Of a DNA stretch of 14,707 nucleotides, positions 1-6,824 are shown one piece after another. This stretch comes from CBFCZU01 sp965602635 (GTDB lineage: Bacteria; Planctomycetota; Phycisphaerae; SM23-33). The notes beneath the pieces were generated by a model. It saw nothing but the letters and a program-made list of their open reading frames with translations. It had not been told where the DNA came from and ran no database searches. The DNA lies in assembly GCA_965602635.1 (NCBI GenBank), contig CBFCZU010000096.1, positions 1-14,707 on the forward strand, in the 5' to 3' direction. Made by a program: the position numbers and the translations under genes. The first letter of the stretch is position 1, and each line of letters starts with the position of its first letter.

Positions 1-1981
1 CGGCCTCGTCGCGGACGATCTCGATGTCAGGCAGGGCGTTCAGGAACTGCCGCCCGTAGTGGCGGGTGACGATCCGGTGGTCGAGCACGACCACGAAGCC
101 GGTGTCGGTGGTCGAGCGGATCAGCCGCCCGAAGCCCTGCTTGAAGCCGATGACGGCCCAGGGGAGCTGGTACTCGATGAAGGGGTTGCCCCCGGCGGCG
201 CGGATGGCCTCGATCCGGGCCTCGACGATGGGCGAGTCGGGCACCGCGAACGGCAGCTTGACGATGATCACGTTGGACAGCGCCTCGCCGGCGACGTCCA
301 CGCCCTGCCAGAAGCTGGCCGTGCCCAGCAGCACTCGTCGCCCGCCGCGGCGGAACTCCTTCAGCATGGCCGAGCGGGGCAGCGGCCCGCCCTGGGCCAG
401 GAGCGTGTAGCCGTCACGGTCGGCGAAGTCCTGGAGCATTTCGCCGGCCGCCTCCAGCATCCGGTACGACGTGAAGAGCACGAAGCAGCGCCCCTGGCTC
501 TTGGCGATGTAGTGCTCGATGGCGGGGACGGCCCGCGACAGGAAGCCCTCGACGTTGTTCGGGTCGCCCAGGCCGGTCTCGATGTACAGCCTGGCCTGGC
601 GGCGGAAGTCGAACGGGCTGTCGAGGCGGAGCTCTCGCGCTTCCTCGAGCCCCAGGCGCGAGCGGATGTAGTCGAACCCCCCCACCCCCGGCCGGGCCGC
701 GGTGAGCGTCGCCGAGGTCAACACGGCCGAGTTGACGGCGGTGAACAACGACTCGCGGAGGATCGGCGCCACGCTGATCGGCGCGCAGTGCAGCGACACG
801 AACCGCGCCCTGCGCAGCGTCCTGACGGCCCGCCAGTATGCGCAGCCGTCGCGGCCCTGGGCGACGAGGTCCTCGACCATCCCGGCCATGTCCTCCGCCC
901 GCCGCTGGTAGCTCTGCATCTCCAGCCGGGCGGCGACGTCCTTCGTGGCCTTGCGGATGCGGCCGAGTTGGCCGGCGACATCGAGCAGCGCGGGCGAGAG
1001 GCTGTTGGTCACGACGTTGGGGTCGGCGATCCGCCCGTTGGGTGCGACGCCGGGCGGCCTGGCCGCGGCGAGGGTGGCGAAGAACGCCTCGGTGGCGCTC
1101 CCGGCCGACCGGGCGGCGGAGATTGCGTCGGCGTCGTCGGTGAGGGCCAGCAGCCCGCGGTCGTTCCGCGCGTTGTAGAGCTCCCGGAGCAGCGCCTGCA
1201 CGGCGCCGGAGCTGACCGACACGCCGAAGTGGTCGGACGCGACGGCCTCGGCCGTGTGCGCCTCGTCCAGGACGAGCACGTCGTAGGCACCCAGCAGCTC
1301 GCGCTGGCCGCCCTTCTCGCCGTCTTTGCCGCGGCGAAGCGCGAGGTCGGAGAATAGCATTGCGTGGTTGACCACCAGCAGGTTCGCCTTGCGCATCTCG
1401 GCGCGTGCGTGCTGGAAATGGCAGTTGTCGTACCAGCGGCATTGGCGCCCGGCGCACGAGCCGGACTCCGCGCGGACGCGGTTCCACACCGAATCGGACA
1501 GGGCGAAGGTGATGTCCTGTCGCGAGCCGGCCCGGGTCGCCGACGCCCAGTGGATGAGCCGCTGGAGCTGGTCGAGCTCCTTGCGCGAGGAGAAGATCCT
1601 GTCGGCGCGGCGCGAGGCGACGTCGAGGCGGCGGGCGCAGAGGTAGTTGCTCCGCCCCTTGGCCAAGACAGCGTGGAAGTCCGCATCGAGGTGCCGGCGC
1701 AGGAACGGGAGGTCCTTGCCGACGAGCTGCTCCTGGAGGGCGATGGTGTAGGTCGAGACGACCACCCGCTGCTGGCCCTGAATGGCCGTGATCGCTGGGA
1801 CGAGGTAGGCGAAGCTCTTTCCGACGCCGGTGCCGGCCTCGACCAGCAGGTGCTCGTTGTCGGCGAAGGCCGACTCGACCGCCCCGGCCATGGCCACCTG
1901 CTCGTTGCGCTGCTCGTAGCCGTCCAGCGCCGCCGCCACCGGGCCCCCGGGGCGGAGGATATCGGCCGCCCGCAGCGTCAT
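1..1981 (-). CDS. dinG: DinG-type Fe-S ATP-dependent DNA helicase (3' end off window)
   Basis: Superfamily 2 helicase of the XPD/DinG type, which unwinds DNA 5' to 3' and acts on R-loops and other DNA-RNA or repair intermediates. I read 660 codons from an ATG at 1981; no stop is reached before the window edge, and the last visible residues (HYGRQFLNALPDIEIV) match the usual DinG end, so only a few residues are probably missing. Visible motifs: Walker A GTGVGKS at residues 50-56; four cysteines C115, C176, C181 and C187, spaced like the Fe-S cluster ligands of E. coli DinG; DEAH box at 239-242; TSATL at 422-426; SFWQGVD at 556-562; motif VI QGFGRLIRS at 615-623. There is no N-terminal exonuclease domain of the kind seen in many Firmicutes DinG proteins. 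Its ATG overlaps the TGA of the upstream membrane-protein gene (ATGA), which suggests translational coupling. The family assignment is firm; the exact physiological substrate is inference. Confidence 0.95.
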   Translation of the reverse strand, partial: MTLRAADILRPGGPVAAALDGYEQRNEQVAMAGAVESAFADNEHLLVEAGTGVGKSFAYLVPAITAIQGQQRVVVSTYTIALQEQLVGKDLPFLRRHLDADFHAVLAKGRSNYLCARRLDVASRRADRIFSSRKELDQLQRLIHWASATRAGSRQDITFALSDSVWNRVRAESGSCAGRQCRWYDNCHFQHARAEMRKANLLVVNHAMLFSDLALRRGKDGEKGGQRELLGAYDVLVLDEAHTAEAVASDHFGVSVSSGAVQALLRELYNARNDRGLLALTDDADAISAARSAGSATEAFFATLAAARPPGVAPNGRIADPNVVTNSLSPALLDVAGQLGRIRKATKDVAARLEMQSYQRRAEDMAGMVEDLVAQGRDGCAYWRAVRTLRRARFVSLHCAPISVAPILRESLFTAVNSAVLTSATLTAARPGVGGFDYIRSRLGLEEARELRLDSPFDFRRQARLYIETGLGDPNNVEGFLSRAVPAIEHYIAKSQGRCFVLFTSYRMLEAAGEMLQDFADRDGYTLLAQGGPLPRSAMLKEFRRGGRRVLLGTASFWQGVDVAGEALSNVIIVKLPFAVPDSPIVEARIEAIRAAGGNPFIEYQLPWAVIGFKQGFGRLIRSTTDTGFVVVLDHRIVTRHYGRQFLNALPDIEIVRDEA

Positions 1982-2436
1982 AGCGCCCCCGGCGCGCTGC
2001 CAAGAGCCGCTTGGGCGTCCAGCAGTTTCTCGATCGTCCGCAGCGCGAAACGCACCGTCAGCAACACGGAAATCAGCGTCACTATGGTTGCCAGGATGGT
2101 GATGAACGTCCGCCCGCGGACGATGCTGCTGCGCATGGACGAGACGATCCGGTCCTTTGCCAGCGTGAGCATTGCCAGCAGGACGGCCCCCATGGTGATC
2201 CAGATGCTGATGCTGTGCACGGCCGAGTACATCCAGACGCCTCGCCCCACCGGGGTTTTCCGCCCGCTGTCGACGAGGTAGTAGTGCAGGGCCGCGGGCC
2301 CGCCGGCAACGGCCTCGGCGCGGACGTCGCCGTTGACCGCCTCCCCGCCGATGAAGTCGTACACCACGGTGTAGGCCAGGAAGTTCGCCAGGCCGAGGAT
2401 GATGACCCAGATGCAGACCTTCGTCCGCCGGTTCAT
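1978..2436 (-). CDS. small three-helix membrane protein, family unknown
   Basis: I do not recognise a family. From the ATG at 2436 it encodes 152 residues with three clear hydrophobic segments: about residues 7-27 (VCIWVIILGLANFLAYTVVY region), 70-92 (AVHSISIWITMGAVLLAMLT region) and 111-133 (ITILATIVTLISVLLTVRFA region). About 45 polar residues separate helices 1 and 2, and a basic loop (KDRIVSSMRSSIVRGR) separates helices 2 and 3; that loop is probably cytoplasmic by the positive-inside rule. The ATG is preceded by AGAGG at an 8-base spacing. A longer in-frame reading from a TTG at 2484 would add 16 residues and start 15 bases after the thiG stop, with AAGGGG upstream; I prefer the ATG. The stop overlaps the dinG start as ATGA. 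It lies between thiG and dinG in the same orientation and is probably co-transcribed with both. Function cannot be stated. Confidence 0.8.
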   Translation of the reverse strand: MNRRTKVCIWVIILGLANFLAYTVVYDFIGGEAVNGDVRAEAVAGGPAALHYYLVDSGRKTPVGRGVWMYSAVHSISIWITMGAVLLAMLTLAKDRIVSSMRSSIVRGRTFITILATIVTLISVLLTVRFALRTIEKLLDAQAALGSAPGAL

Positions 2437-2499
2437 GTGCAGGACCTCTGATTCATCGGGTAGGCTGGCTTGCTCGTCGGTCAAGGCGCGTGCCCCTTG

Positions 2500-3324
2500 C
2501 TAGCCGCTGTCGCCTATGACGCCCTCGAGGGGCGAGGAGGCGGTGGCGTAGAGTTTCCTGGGAATCCTGCCCGCGCCGCGCGCGAGCCTCCCGGCCTCGA
2601 CGGCCAGCCGCATGGCGCGGGCCATGGCGATCGGGTCTTTCGCGGCGGCGATGCCCGTGTTGAGCAGCACGCCGTCGGAGCCCAGCTCCATGGCGATGGC
2701 CACGTCCGAGGCCGTGCCCACGCCGGCGTCAACGATGACCGGGTAGTCCGGGTCGCCGTCCTTGAGGTCGTCGAGTATCAGGCGGATGTTGGAGGGGTTC
2801 AGGACGCCCTGCCCCGAGCCGATGGGGCTGCCGGCGGGCATGACCGAGTCGGCCCCGGCGTCCTTGAGCCGCCTGGCCATGATCGGGTCATCGCTGGTGT
2901 AGCACAGCACCGTCAGGTCCTCGCCCTTGAGCTCCTTGAGCGCCTCCAGCGTGCCGACGGGGTCGGGCAGGAGCGTCTTCTTGTCGCCGAGCACCTCGAG
3001 CTTGACCCAGGCGGCGCCGGGGTTCTCGATCCCTTCCAGCAGCTCCCGCCCGAGCAGCGCGGTGCGGACGGCGTCTTCGGCGTTGAAGCAGCCGGCCGTG
3101 TTCGGCAGCAGCGTGTACCGGTCGAGGTCGAGGAAGTCCAGGATGCTCCGCCCGCTCTCGTCGGACATGCGCTCCCTGCGGACGGCGACGGTGACGACCT
3201 GGCAGCCGCTCTCGCCCAGGGCGTCGCGCATGAGTTCGTACGTGGCGTACTTGCCCGTCCCCACGAACAGTCGCGAGGAGATTTCGAAGTCGCCGATCCT
3301 CAGGACGTCAGGTGTGTCTGTCAT
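2500..3324 (-). CDS. thiG: thiazole synthase ThiG
   Basis: Cytoplasmic (beta/alpha)8-barrel enzyme that makes the thiazole phosphate moiety of thiamine from 1-deoxy-D-xylulose 5-phosphate, dehydroglycine and the thiocarboxylate on ThiS. The protein is 274 residues, slightly longer than the usual 250-260. It opens with the family signature IGDFEISSRLFVGTGKY (residues 10-26). The Schiff-base lysine is K108 in WVKLEVLGD, with E110 beside it. Further family motifs are VMPAGSPIGSGQG (161-173), IVDAGVGTASDVAIAMELG (197-215) and DGVLLNTGIAAAKDP (217-231). The ATG at 3324 has AAGGTG about seven bases upstream. thiS ends 46 bases upstream in the same direction, the standard substrate-carrier pairing. 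No thiF, thiO, thiH or thiE is in the window, so activation of ThiS and supply of dehydroglycine must be encoded elsewhere. Identification is firm. Confidence 0.97.
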   Translation of the reverse strand: MTDTPDVLRIGDFEISSRLFVGTGKYATYELMRDALGESGCQVVTVAVRRERMSDESGRSILDFLDLDRYTLLPNTAGCFNAEDAVRTALLGRELLEGIENPGAAWVKLEVLGDKKTLLPDPVGTLEALKELKGEDLTVLCYTSDDPIMARRLKDAGADSVMPAGSPIGSGQGVLNPSNIRLILDDLKDGDPDYPVIVDAGVGTASDVAIAMELGSDGVLLNTGIAAAKDPIAMARAMRLAVEAGRLARGAGRIPRKLYATASSPLEGVIGDSG

Positions 3325-3370
3325 GCCTCTGCACCTTGCGCACAGCTTGCCGTCGGCGAATGCCGCCCTC

Positions 3371-3571
3371 TCATCCGCCGCCGACGAGTGTGACGATCTC
3401 GACCCGGTCGCCCTCGCCCAGCAGGGCCTCTGCGAAGCTGGCGCGCCGGACGATCCTCTTGTTTCGCTCCACCGCCACGCGGCGGGGCTTGAGGTTGAGT
3501 TGTTCGAGCAGCTCCAGCACGCTCATGCTTTCGGGCAGCTCCCGCGTCTGGCCATTTATATGTATCTGCAC
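3371..3571 (-). CDS. thiS: sulfur carrier protein ThiS
   Basis: Ubiquitin-like sulfur carrier, 66 residues, that delivers sulfur as a C-terminal thiocarboxylate to ThiG. It begins (M)QIHINGQTRELPES, the usual ThiS first strand and turn, continues with the helix SVLELLEQLNL and the segment RVAVERNKRIV, and ends GDRVEIVTLVGGG; the terminal Gly-Gly is the site of adenylation and thiocarboxylation. The start is a GTG at 3571, supported by GAGAGG nine bases upstream and by the usual family length. A longer in-frame ATG reading from 3628 would add 19 residues with no homology to the family and would begin over the candidate promoter, so I rejected it. MoaD is a similar fold, but adjacency to thiG decides for ThiS. 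Confidence 0.93.
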   Translation of the reverse strand: MQIHINGQTRELPESMSVLELLEQLNLKPRRVAVERNKRIVRRASFAEALLGEGDRVEIVTLVGGG

Positions 3572-3588
3572 GGATGTCAACCTCTCAC
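3572..3588 (-). promoter_or_regulatory. ribosome binding site setting the thiS GTG start
   Basis: On the minus strand GAGAGG is followed by nine bases and then GTG at 3571. This is the only good Shine-Dalgarno-like match near the thiS N-terminus, and it puts the start exactly at the first beta strand of the ubiquitin-like fold. Confidence 0.55.
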
Positions 3589-3626
3589 ATGCCTCCGCAC
3601 CGGCGCGGCGCAATACAGCCATTGGC

Positions 3627-3656
3627 ATTGTACCGAAGGCTCCTCCGCTGCCGCAA
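3627..3656 (-). promoter_or_regulatory. candidate sigma70-type promoter for thiS-thiG
   Basis: On the minus strand TTGCGG (3656-3651) is followed by 18 bases and TACAAT (3632-3627). The -10 matches the consensus at five of six positions and the -35 at three of six. It begins immediately after the lon stop codon and would give a leader of about 50 bases before thiS. The leader shows no conserved thiamine-pyrophosphate riboswitch elements and is too short to hold that riboswitch. Found by eye only; transcription could also read through from lon. Confidence 0.35.
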
Positions 3657-6131
3657 TCAGCGCTTTCTCCGGGGGCTCTTGCGCGTGGACGACTTGCGAG
3701 CGGCTTGCTGACGGGCGGGGCCGAGGGCGGCCTTGAGAACGTCGTCCACCGTCCCGGCGAAGACGAAACGCAACTGCCTCCGGGCGTCCGCGGGCACGTC
3801 CGCCACGTGCCTGCGGTTGCGCTCGGGCAGTATGACCGTCTTGATCCCGGCCTGGCGGGCGGCCAGCACCTTCTCCTTGACGCCCCCCACCGGCAGGACC
3901 AGCCCGCGAAGGGTGACCTCCCCGGTCATTGCCACCTCCGCCCGCACGGGTCGGCTCAGCATCAGCGATGCCAGCGCTGTGGCCATCGCCACGCCTGCGC
4001 TGGGTCCGTCCTTGGGCACGGCCCCGGCCGGTACGTGAACGTGGATGTCCAGCTTGCCGAACTGCCTGGGGTCGATGCCCAGGTCCTCGCTGCGGCTCCG
4101 GATCAGGCTCAGGGCGGCCTGGACCGATTCCTTCATCACCGTGCCGATGTGCCCGGTGAGGATCAGGTTGCCCTTGCCGGGGAAGGCGGTGGCCTCGATG
4201 AAGATGATCTCGCCGCCGTAGGCGGTGTATGCCAGGCCGGTGGCCACGCCCGGCACGGCGGTCCTGCGAGCGAGCTCGCCTTCGTACTCGCGCGGGCCGA
4301 GGAAGGCGGCGACGTGCTTGGCGGTGACGCTCCTGGCCTTGGCCGTGCCGGCGGCGACGCGCGCAGCCACGCTGCGGCAAATCGCGCCGATCTGCCGCTC
4401 CAACTGCCGCACCCCCGCCTCGCGCGTGTAATACAGGACGATCTGCTTGAGGGCCGACTTCTGGAACTTGATCTCCCGGCTCGTCAGGCCGTTCTCCTTC
4501 AACTGCCGAGGCACGAGGTACCGCTCGGCGATGCTAAGCTTCTCGGCAAGGGCGTAGCCGGGAAGGCCAATTACCTCCATCCGGTCGCGCAGCGCCGGCG
4601 GGACGGTGGCCATCACGTTGGCGGTGCCGATGAACATCACCTGCGACAGGTCGAAGGGCACGTTGAGGTAGCGGTCCTGGAAGCTGAAGTTCTGTTCCGG
4701 GTCCAGGATCTCCAGCAGTGCCGATGTCGGATCGCCGCGGAAATCGGAGCCGACCTTGTCCAGCTCGTCGAGCATGAACACCGGGTTGCGGGAACCGGCC
4801 TTACGGATCTCCTGGATTATCCGTCCGGGCATAGCGCCGATGTAAGTGCGCCGGTGCCCGCGGAGCTCGGCCTCATCGCGGAGCCCCCCGAGGCTCATCC
4901 GAATGAACTTCCGCCCCAGCGCCCTTGCGATGGACTGTCCCAGTGAGGTCTTTCCCACCCCGGGCGGCCCGACGAAGCAGAGGATCGGGCCGCGAGAATC
5001 GGGCGCCAGCTTGCGCACCGCCAGGTACTCCAGCATGCGCTTCTTGACCTTCTCCAGGTCGTAGTGGTCCTCCTCCAGGATGCGCCTGGCCCGGCGGATG
5101 TTGAGCTTGTCCTTGGTCAGCTTGGACCAGGGCAACTCCGTCATCACGTCCAGGTAAGTGCGGATGACGGCGTACTCCGGGCTGGCGGCGGGGATACGCT
5201 CCAGCCGGCGGACCTGGCGGTGGCACTCGTCCTTGACCGCCTCGCCCATGTCGGCTTCCTTGATCTTCGCGTCCAGCTCGAGGATCTCGGCCGCCTGCTC
5301 GTCCTCCTGCCCGAGCTCCTTGCGGATCGCCTTTAGCTGTTCGCGCAGGAAGTACTCCCGCTGATCCTTGTTGATGCTGGCCCGGACCTGCTCCTGGAGC
5401 TGCCCGCTGAGCTTGAGGACCTCCACCTGGTGGTGAAGCTGCCCCTGGAGCTCCTTGAGCCGCCCGAGCACGTCGGTCTCGGCCAGGAGTTGCTGCTTGG
5501 CGGCCACGTCCAAGGGCATGTTGGCCGACAGGAAATCCGCCAGCGCCCCCGGCTGATCGATGCTGGTGATGATCGCCTGCGCCTCGTCGGGCACGTTGGG
5601 GGACAACTGGACCACCGTCTGGGCCTTCTGGCGAACGTCCACCAGGCGGGCCTCGAGCTCGGTGCTGTCGGTCACGTGGTCGCTCATGGGCGTGACCTTG
5701 GCACGGAAGAACGGCTCGGTCTGGACGAACTCGTCGACGTGCACCCGGACCAGCCCGTGGACGATCAGCCTTTGATGCCCTTCATCGGTCCGCAGCAGCC
5801 TGAGGACGACAGCCGCGACGCCCACCTCGTAGAGTTCCTTGGGAGAGGGGTCCTCCACCCGCTCGTGCCGTTGGGTGAGCAGCACGATGATCTTCTCATC
5901 CGGCAGGACGGTGTCTATGAGCCGGCTGGACTTCTCCCGCCCGACCGTCAGCGGCAGGACCGCTCCGGGAAAGACCACGGTGTTGCGGATGACCATGACG
6001 GCAGCGACGTCCGGAACGGCCAGGGGCTCCTTCTGCTCGCCGCCCAGGGCGATGTCCCGCCCCGGGTGGATGACGGATTCCGGCTCTTCCGGCGCGATGA
6101 TCTTGGGCTTGCTGGGTTTGTCTTTGCTCAT
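3657..6131 (-). CDS. lon: ATP-dependent protease Lon
   Basis: Cytoplasmic AAA+ serine protease that degrades misfolded and selected regulatory proteins as a hexamer. The protein is 824 residues, the normal size for a Lon of the LonA type. An N-terminal LON substrate domain (about 40-240, with VMVIRNTVVFPGAVLPLTVG) is followed by a coiled linker (about 240-310, including DQREYFLREQLKAIRKELG), then the AAA+ module with Walker A GPPGVGKT at 388-395, Walker B VFMLDELD at 451-458 and sensor-region GTANV at 502-506. The protease domain has the catalytic Ser711 in PKDGPSAG and Lys754 in GGVKEK, 43 residues apart as in E. coli Lon. The last 14 residues hold eight Lys/Arg, an unusual basic tail. The ATG at 6131 has AAAGGG only a few bases upstream. 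A small hairpin (TGAGG/CCTCA, 6148-6161) lies in the short leader. Upstream is the hsp20 terminator, so lon is probably transcribed separately from hsp20. Confidence 0.98.
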   Translation of the reverse strand: MSKDKPSKPKIIAPEEPESVIHPGRDIALGGEQKEPLAVPDVAAVMVIRNTVVFPGAVLPLTVGREKSSRLIDTVLPDEKIIVLLTQRHERVEDPSPKELYEVGVAAVVLRLLRTDEGHQRLIVHGLVRVHVDEFVQTEPFFRAKVTPMSDHVTDSTELEARLVDVRQKAQTVVQLSPNVPDEAQAIITSIDQPGALADFLSANMPLDVAAKQQLLAETDVLGRLKELQGQLHHQVEVLKLSGQLQEQVRASINKDQREYFLREQLKAIRKELGQEDEQAAEILELDAKIKEADMGEAVKDECHRQVRRLERIPAASPEYAVIRTYLDVMTELPWSKLTKDKLNIRRARRILEEDHYDLEKVKKRMLEYLAVRKLAPDSRGPILCFVGPPGVGKTSLGQSIARALGRKFIRMSLGGLRDEAELRGHRRTYIGAMPGRIIQEIRKAGSRNPVFMLDELDKVGSDFRGDPTSALLEILDPEQNFSFQDRYLNVPFDLSQVMFIGTANVMATVPPALRDRMEVIGLPGYALAEKLSIAERYLVPRQLKENGLTSREIKFQKSALKQIVLYYTREAGVRQLERQIGAICRSVAARVAAGTAKARSVTAKHVAAFLGPREYEGELARRTAVPGVATGLAYTAYGGEIIFIEATAFPGKGNLILTGHIGTVMKESVQAALSLIRSRSEDLGIDPRQFGKLDIHVHVPAGAVPKDGPSAGVAMATALASLMLSRPVRAEVAMTGEVTLRGLVLPVGGVKEKVLAARQAGIKTVILPERNRRHVADVPADARRQLRFVFAGTVDDVLKAALGPARQQAARKSSTRKSPRRKR

Positions 6132-6179
6132 GGCCCTTTGTTGCTCGTGAGGATGCCCTCATCCGTGGGGCAGTGTCCT

Positions 6180-6201
6180 GAACAAAAGGCAGGAGCCTGC
6201 C
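6180..6201 (-). terminator. intrinsic terminator after hsp20
   Basis: On the minus strand GGCAG-GCTC-CTGCC forms a five-pair G+C-rich stem with a four-base loop (6201-6188), followed at once by TTTTGTTC (6187-6180). It sits about 45 bases after the hsp20 stop and just before the lon leader. The stem is short but the U-rich tail is in the right place. Confidence 0.55.
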
Positions 6202-6221
6202 GGTTGGCCTCGGGCCGCTCG

Positions 6222-6242
6222 GGCAGCCGATCCGCGGCTGCC
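6222..6242 (-). repeat. perfect inverted repeat directly after the hsp20 stop
   Basis: Perfect eight-base arms (GGCAGCCG/CGGCTGCC) with a five-base loop, starting one base after the hsp20 stop codon. There is no U-tract after it, so alone it is not a classical terminator. It could stabilise the 3' end of the mRNA or act together with the terminator at 6180-6201. Confidence 0.5.
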
Positions 6243-6243
6243 G

Positions 6244-6681
6244 TCACGACTTCTTGGGCATGTTCACCCAAAGTAATCCATTCCCGTAGCGGGCCTGGAT
6301 CTGGTCGCCGTCCACCGACTCGGGCAGTTTCAACCTTCGCAGGAACGGCCCGTGGTCGATCTCCATCAGGTGCAGCTTCTGGGGCTCGAGTTTCGCCGGG
6401 TCGCGCTCCTCCGGGTTCGGGGGGCGCGGCGTTGACCGCTCCCCGCTCAGGAGGAGGTAGCTCTTCTCCACCTGCAGCTCAATGCTCTCGACCTCCACGC
6501 CAGCCAGGTCGGCAACCAGGCAAAAGCACGTGGGGCTCTCATAGAGATTGATGGACGGACTCCACGTCTGCTTGGTGCGGTATTGGCGGTATTCGGGGCC
6601 TAGCACCTCGTCAACCCACCGCCTCATTTGATCGGTGACGAACGAAAAACCCCCTCCGGCCAGTTGAAGTGGAACGTCCAT
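6244..6681 (-). CDS. Hsp20/alpha-crystallin family small heat-shock protein
   Basis: Cytoplasmic ATP-independent holdase that binds unfolding proteins. From the ATG at 6681 it has 145 residues, a normal length. An N-terminal arm with a helix (VTDQMRRWVDEVLGPEYRQY, about 15-34) leads to the alpha-crystallin domain, about residues 42-143: SINLYESPTCFCLVADLAGV, then the strand LLLSGER, the segment HGPFLRRLKLPESVDGDQI and the terminal ARYGNGLLWVNMPK. The protein stops two residues after PK, so the usual C-terminal IxI extension is absent. The ATG at 6681 is favoured by length and a weak GGAAGA upstream; an ATG at 6705 is possible. The frame stays open to a GTG at 6828, but that would translate through the degP terminator and is unlikely. 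A candidate promoter upstream and terminators on both sides suggest a single-gene unit. Confidence 0.92.
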   Translation of the reverse strand: MDVPLQLAGGGFSFVTDQMRRWVDEVLGPEYRQYRTKQTWSPSINLYESPTCFCLVADLAGVEVESIELQVEKSYLLLSGERSTPRPPNPEERDPAKLEPQKLHLMEIDHGPFLRRLKLPESVDGDQIQARYGNGLLWVNMPKKS

Positions 6682-6709
6682 GGCTGTCTTCCCGTCATCC
6701 AGCATGCGA

Positions 6710-6741
6710 CCGTTGACCCTTGAGCCCAAGCCGTTGGACCC
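6710..6741 (-). promoter_or_regulatory. tandem near-direct repeats in the hsp20 promoter region
   Basis: On the minus strand GGGTCCAACGG (6741-6731) and GGGTCAACGG (6719-6710) differ by one inserted C, and their starts are about 22 bases apart, close to two helical turns. The first copy abuts the -10 element and would cover the transcription start. Between them CTTG-GGCT-CAAG is a small inverted repeat. The arrangement resembles a repressor operator, but the binding protein is unknown and chance is possible in so short a motif. Confidence 0.35.
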
Positions 6742-6770
6742 ATTGTAGCCTTCGGGGCGCAAAAATAAAG
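6742..6770 (-). promoter_or_regulatory. candidate promoter for hsp20
   Basis: On the minus strand TACAAT (6747-6742) is a five-of-six match to the sigma70 -10 box. The -35 region falls in the T-rich tail of the degP terminator (CTTTAT or TTTATT at 16-17 bases), a weak match. No CIRCE element and no clear sigma32-type promoter was seen. The position fits independent transcription of hsp20 right after the terminator. Confidence 0.4.
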
Positions 6771-6796
6771 CGCCGAAACGAATGCTTCGGCGCTTT
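6761..6796 (-). terminator. strong intrinsic terminator after degP
   Basis: Perfect 11-base arms AAAGCGCCGAA (6767-6777) and TTCGGCGCTTT (6786-6796) around an eight-base loop, followed on the minus strand by ATTTTT (6766-6761). It starts 28 bases after the degP stop. There is no comparable T-run in the plus direction, so it terminates minus-strand transcription. Confidence 0.88.
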
Positions 6797-6824
6797 GGAT
6801 GCGCTCGGCCCGGGGCGGCGGGTG

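Noticed and set aside
59..1357. Long plus-strand open frame opposite dinG
   Set aside because: Low-complexity, Gly/Arg/Asp/Ala-rich translation with no motif; the opposite strand carries a complete set of helicase motifs. High GC makes long antisense frames common.
3572..3656. Thiamine-pyrophosphate riboswitch before thiS
   Set aside because: None of the conserved riboswitch blocks is visible and the space is too short.
6682..6770. CIRCE/HrcA operator before hsp20
   Set aside because: The nine-base inverted repeat TTAGCACTC/GAGTGCTAA is not present.
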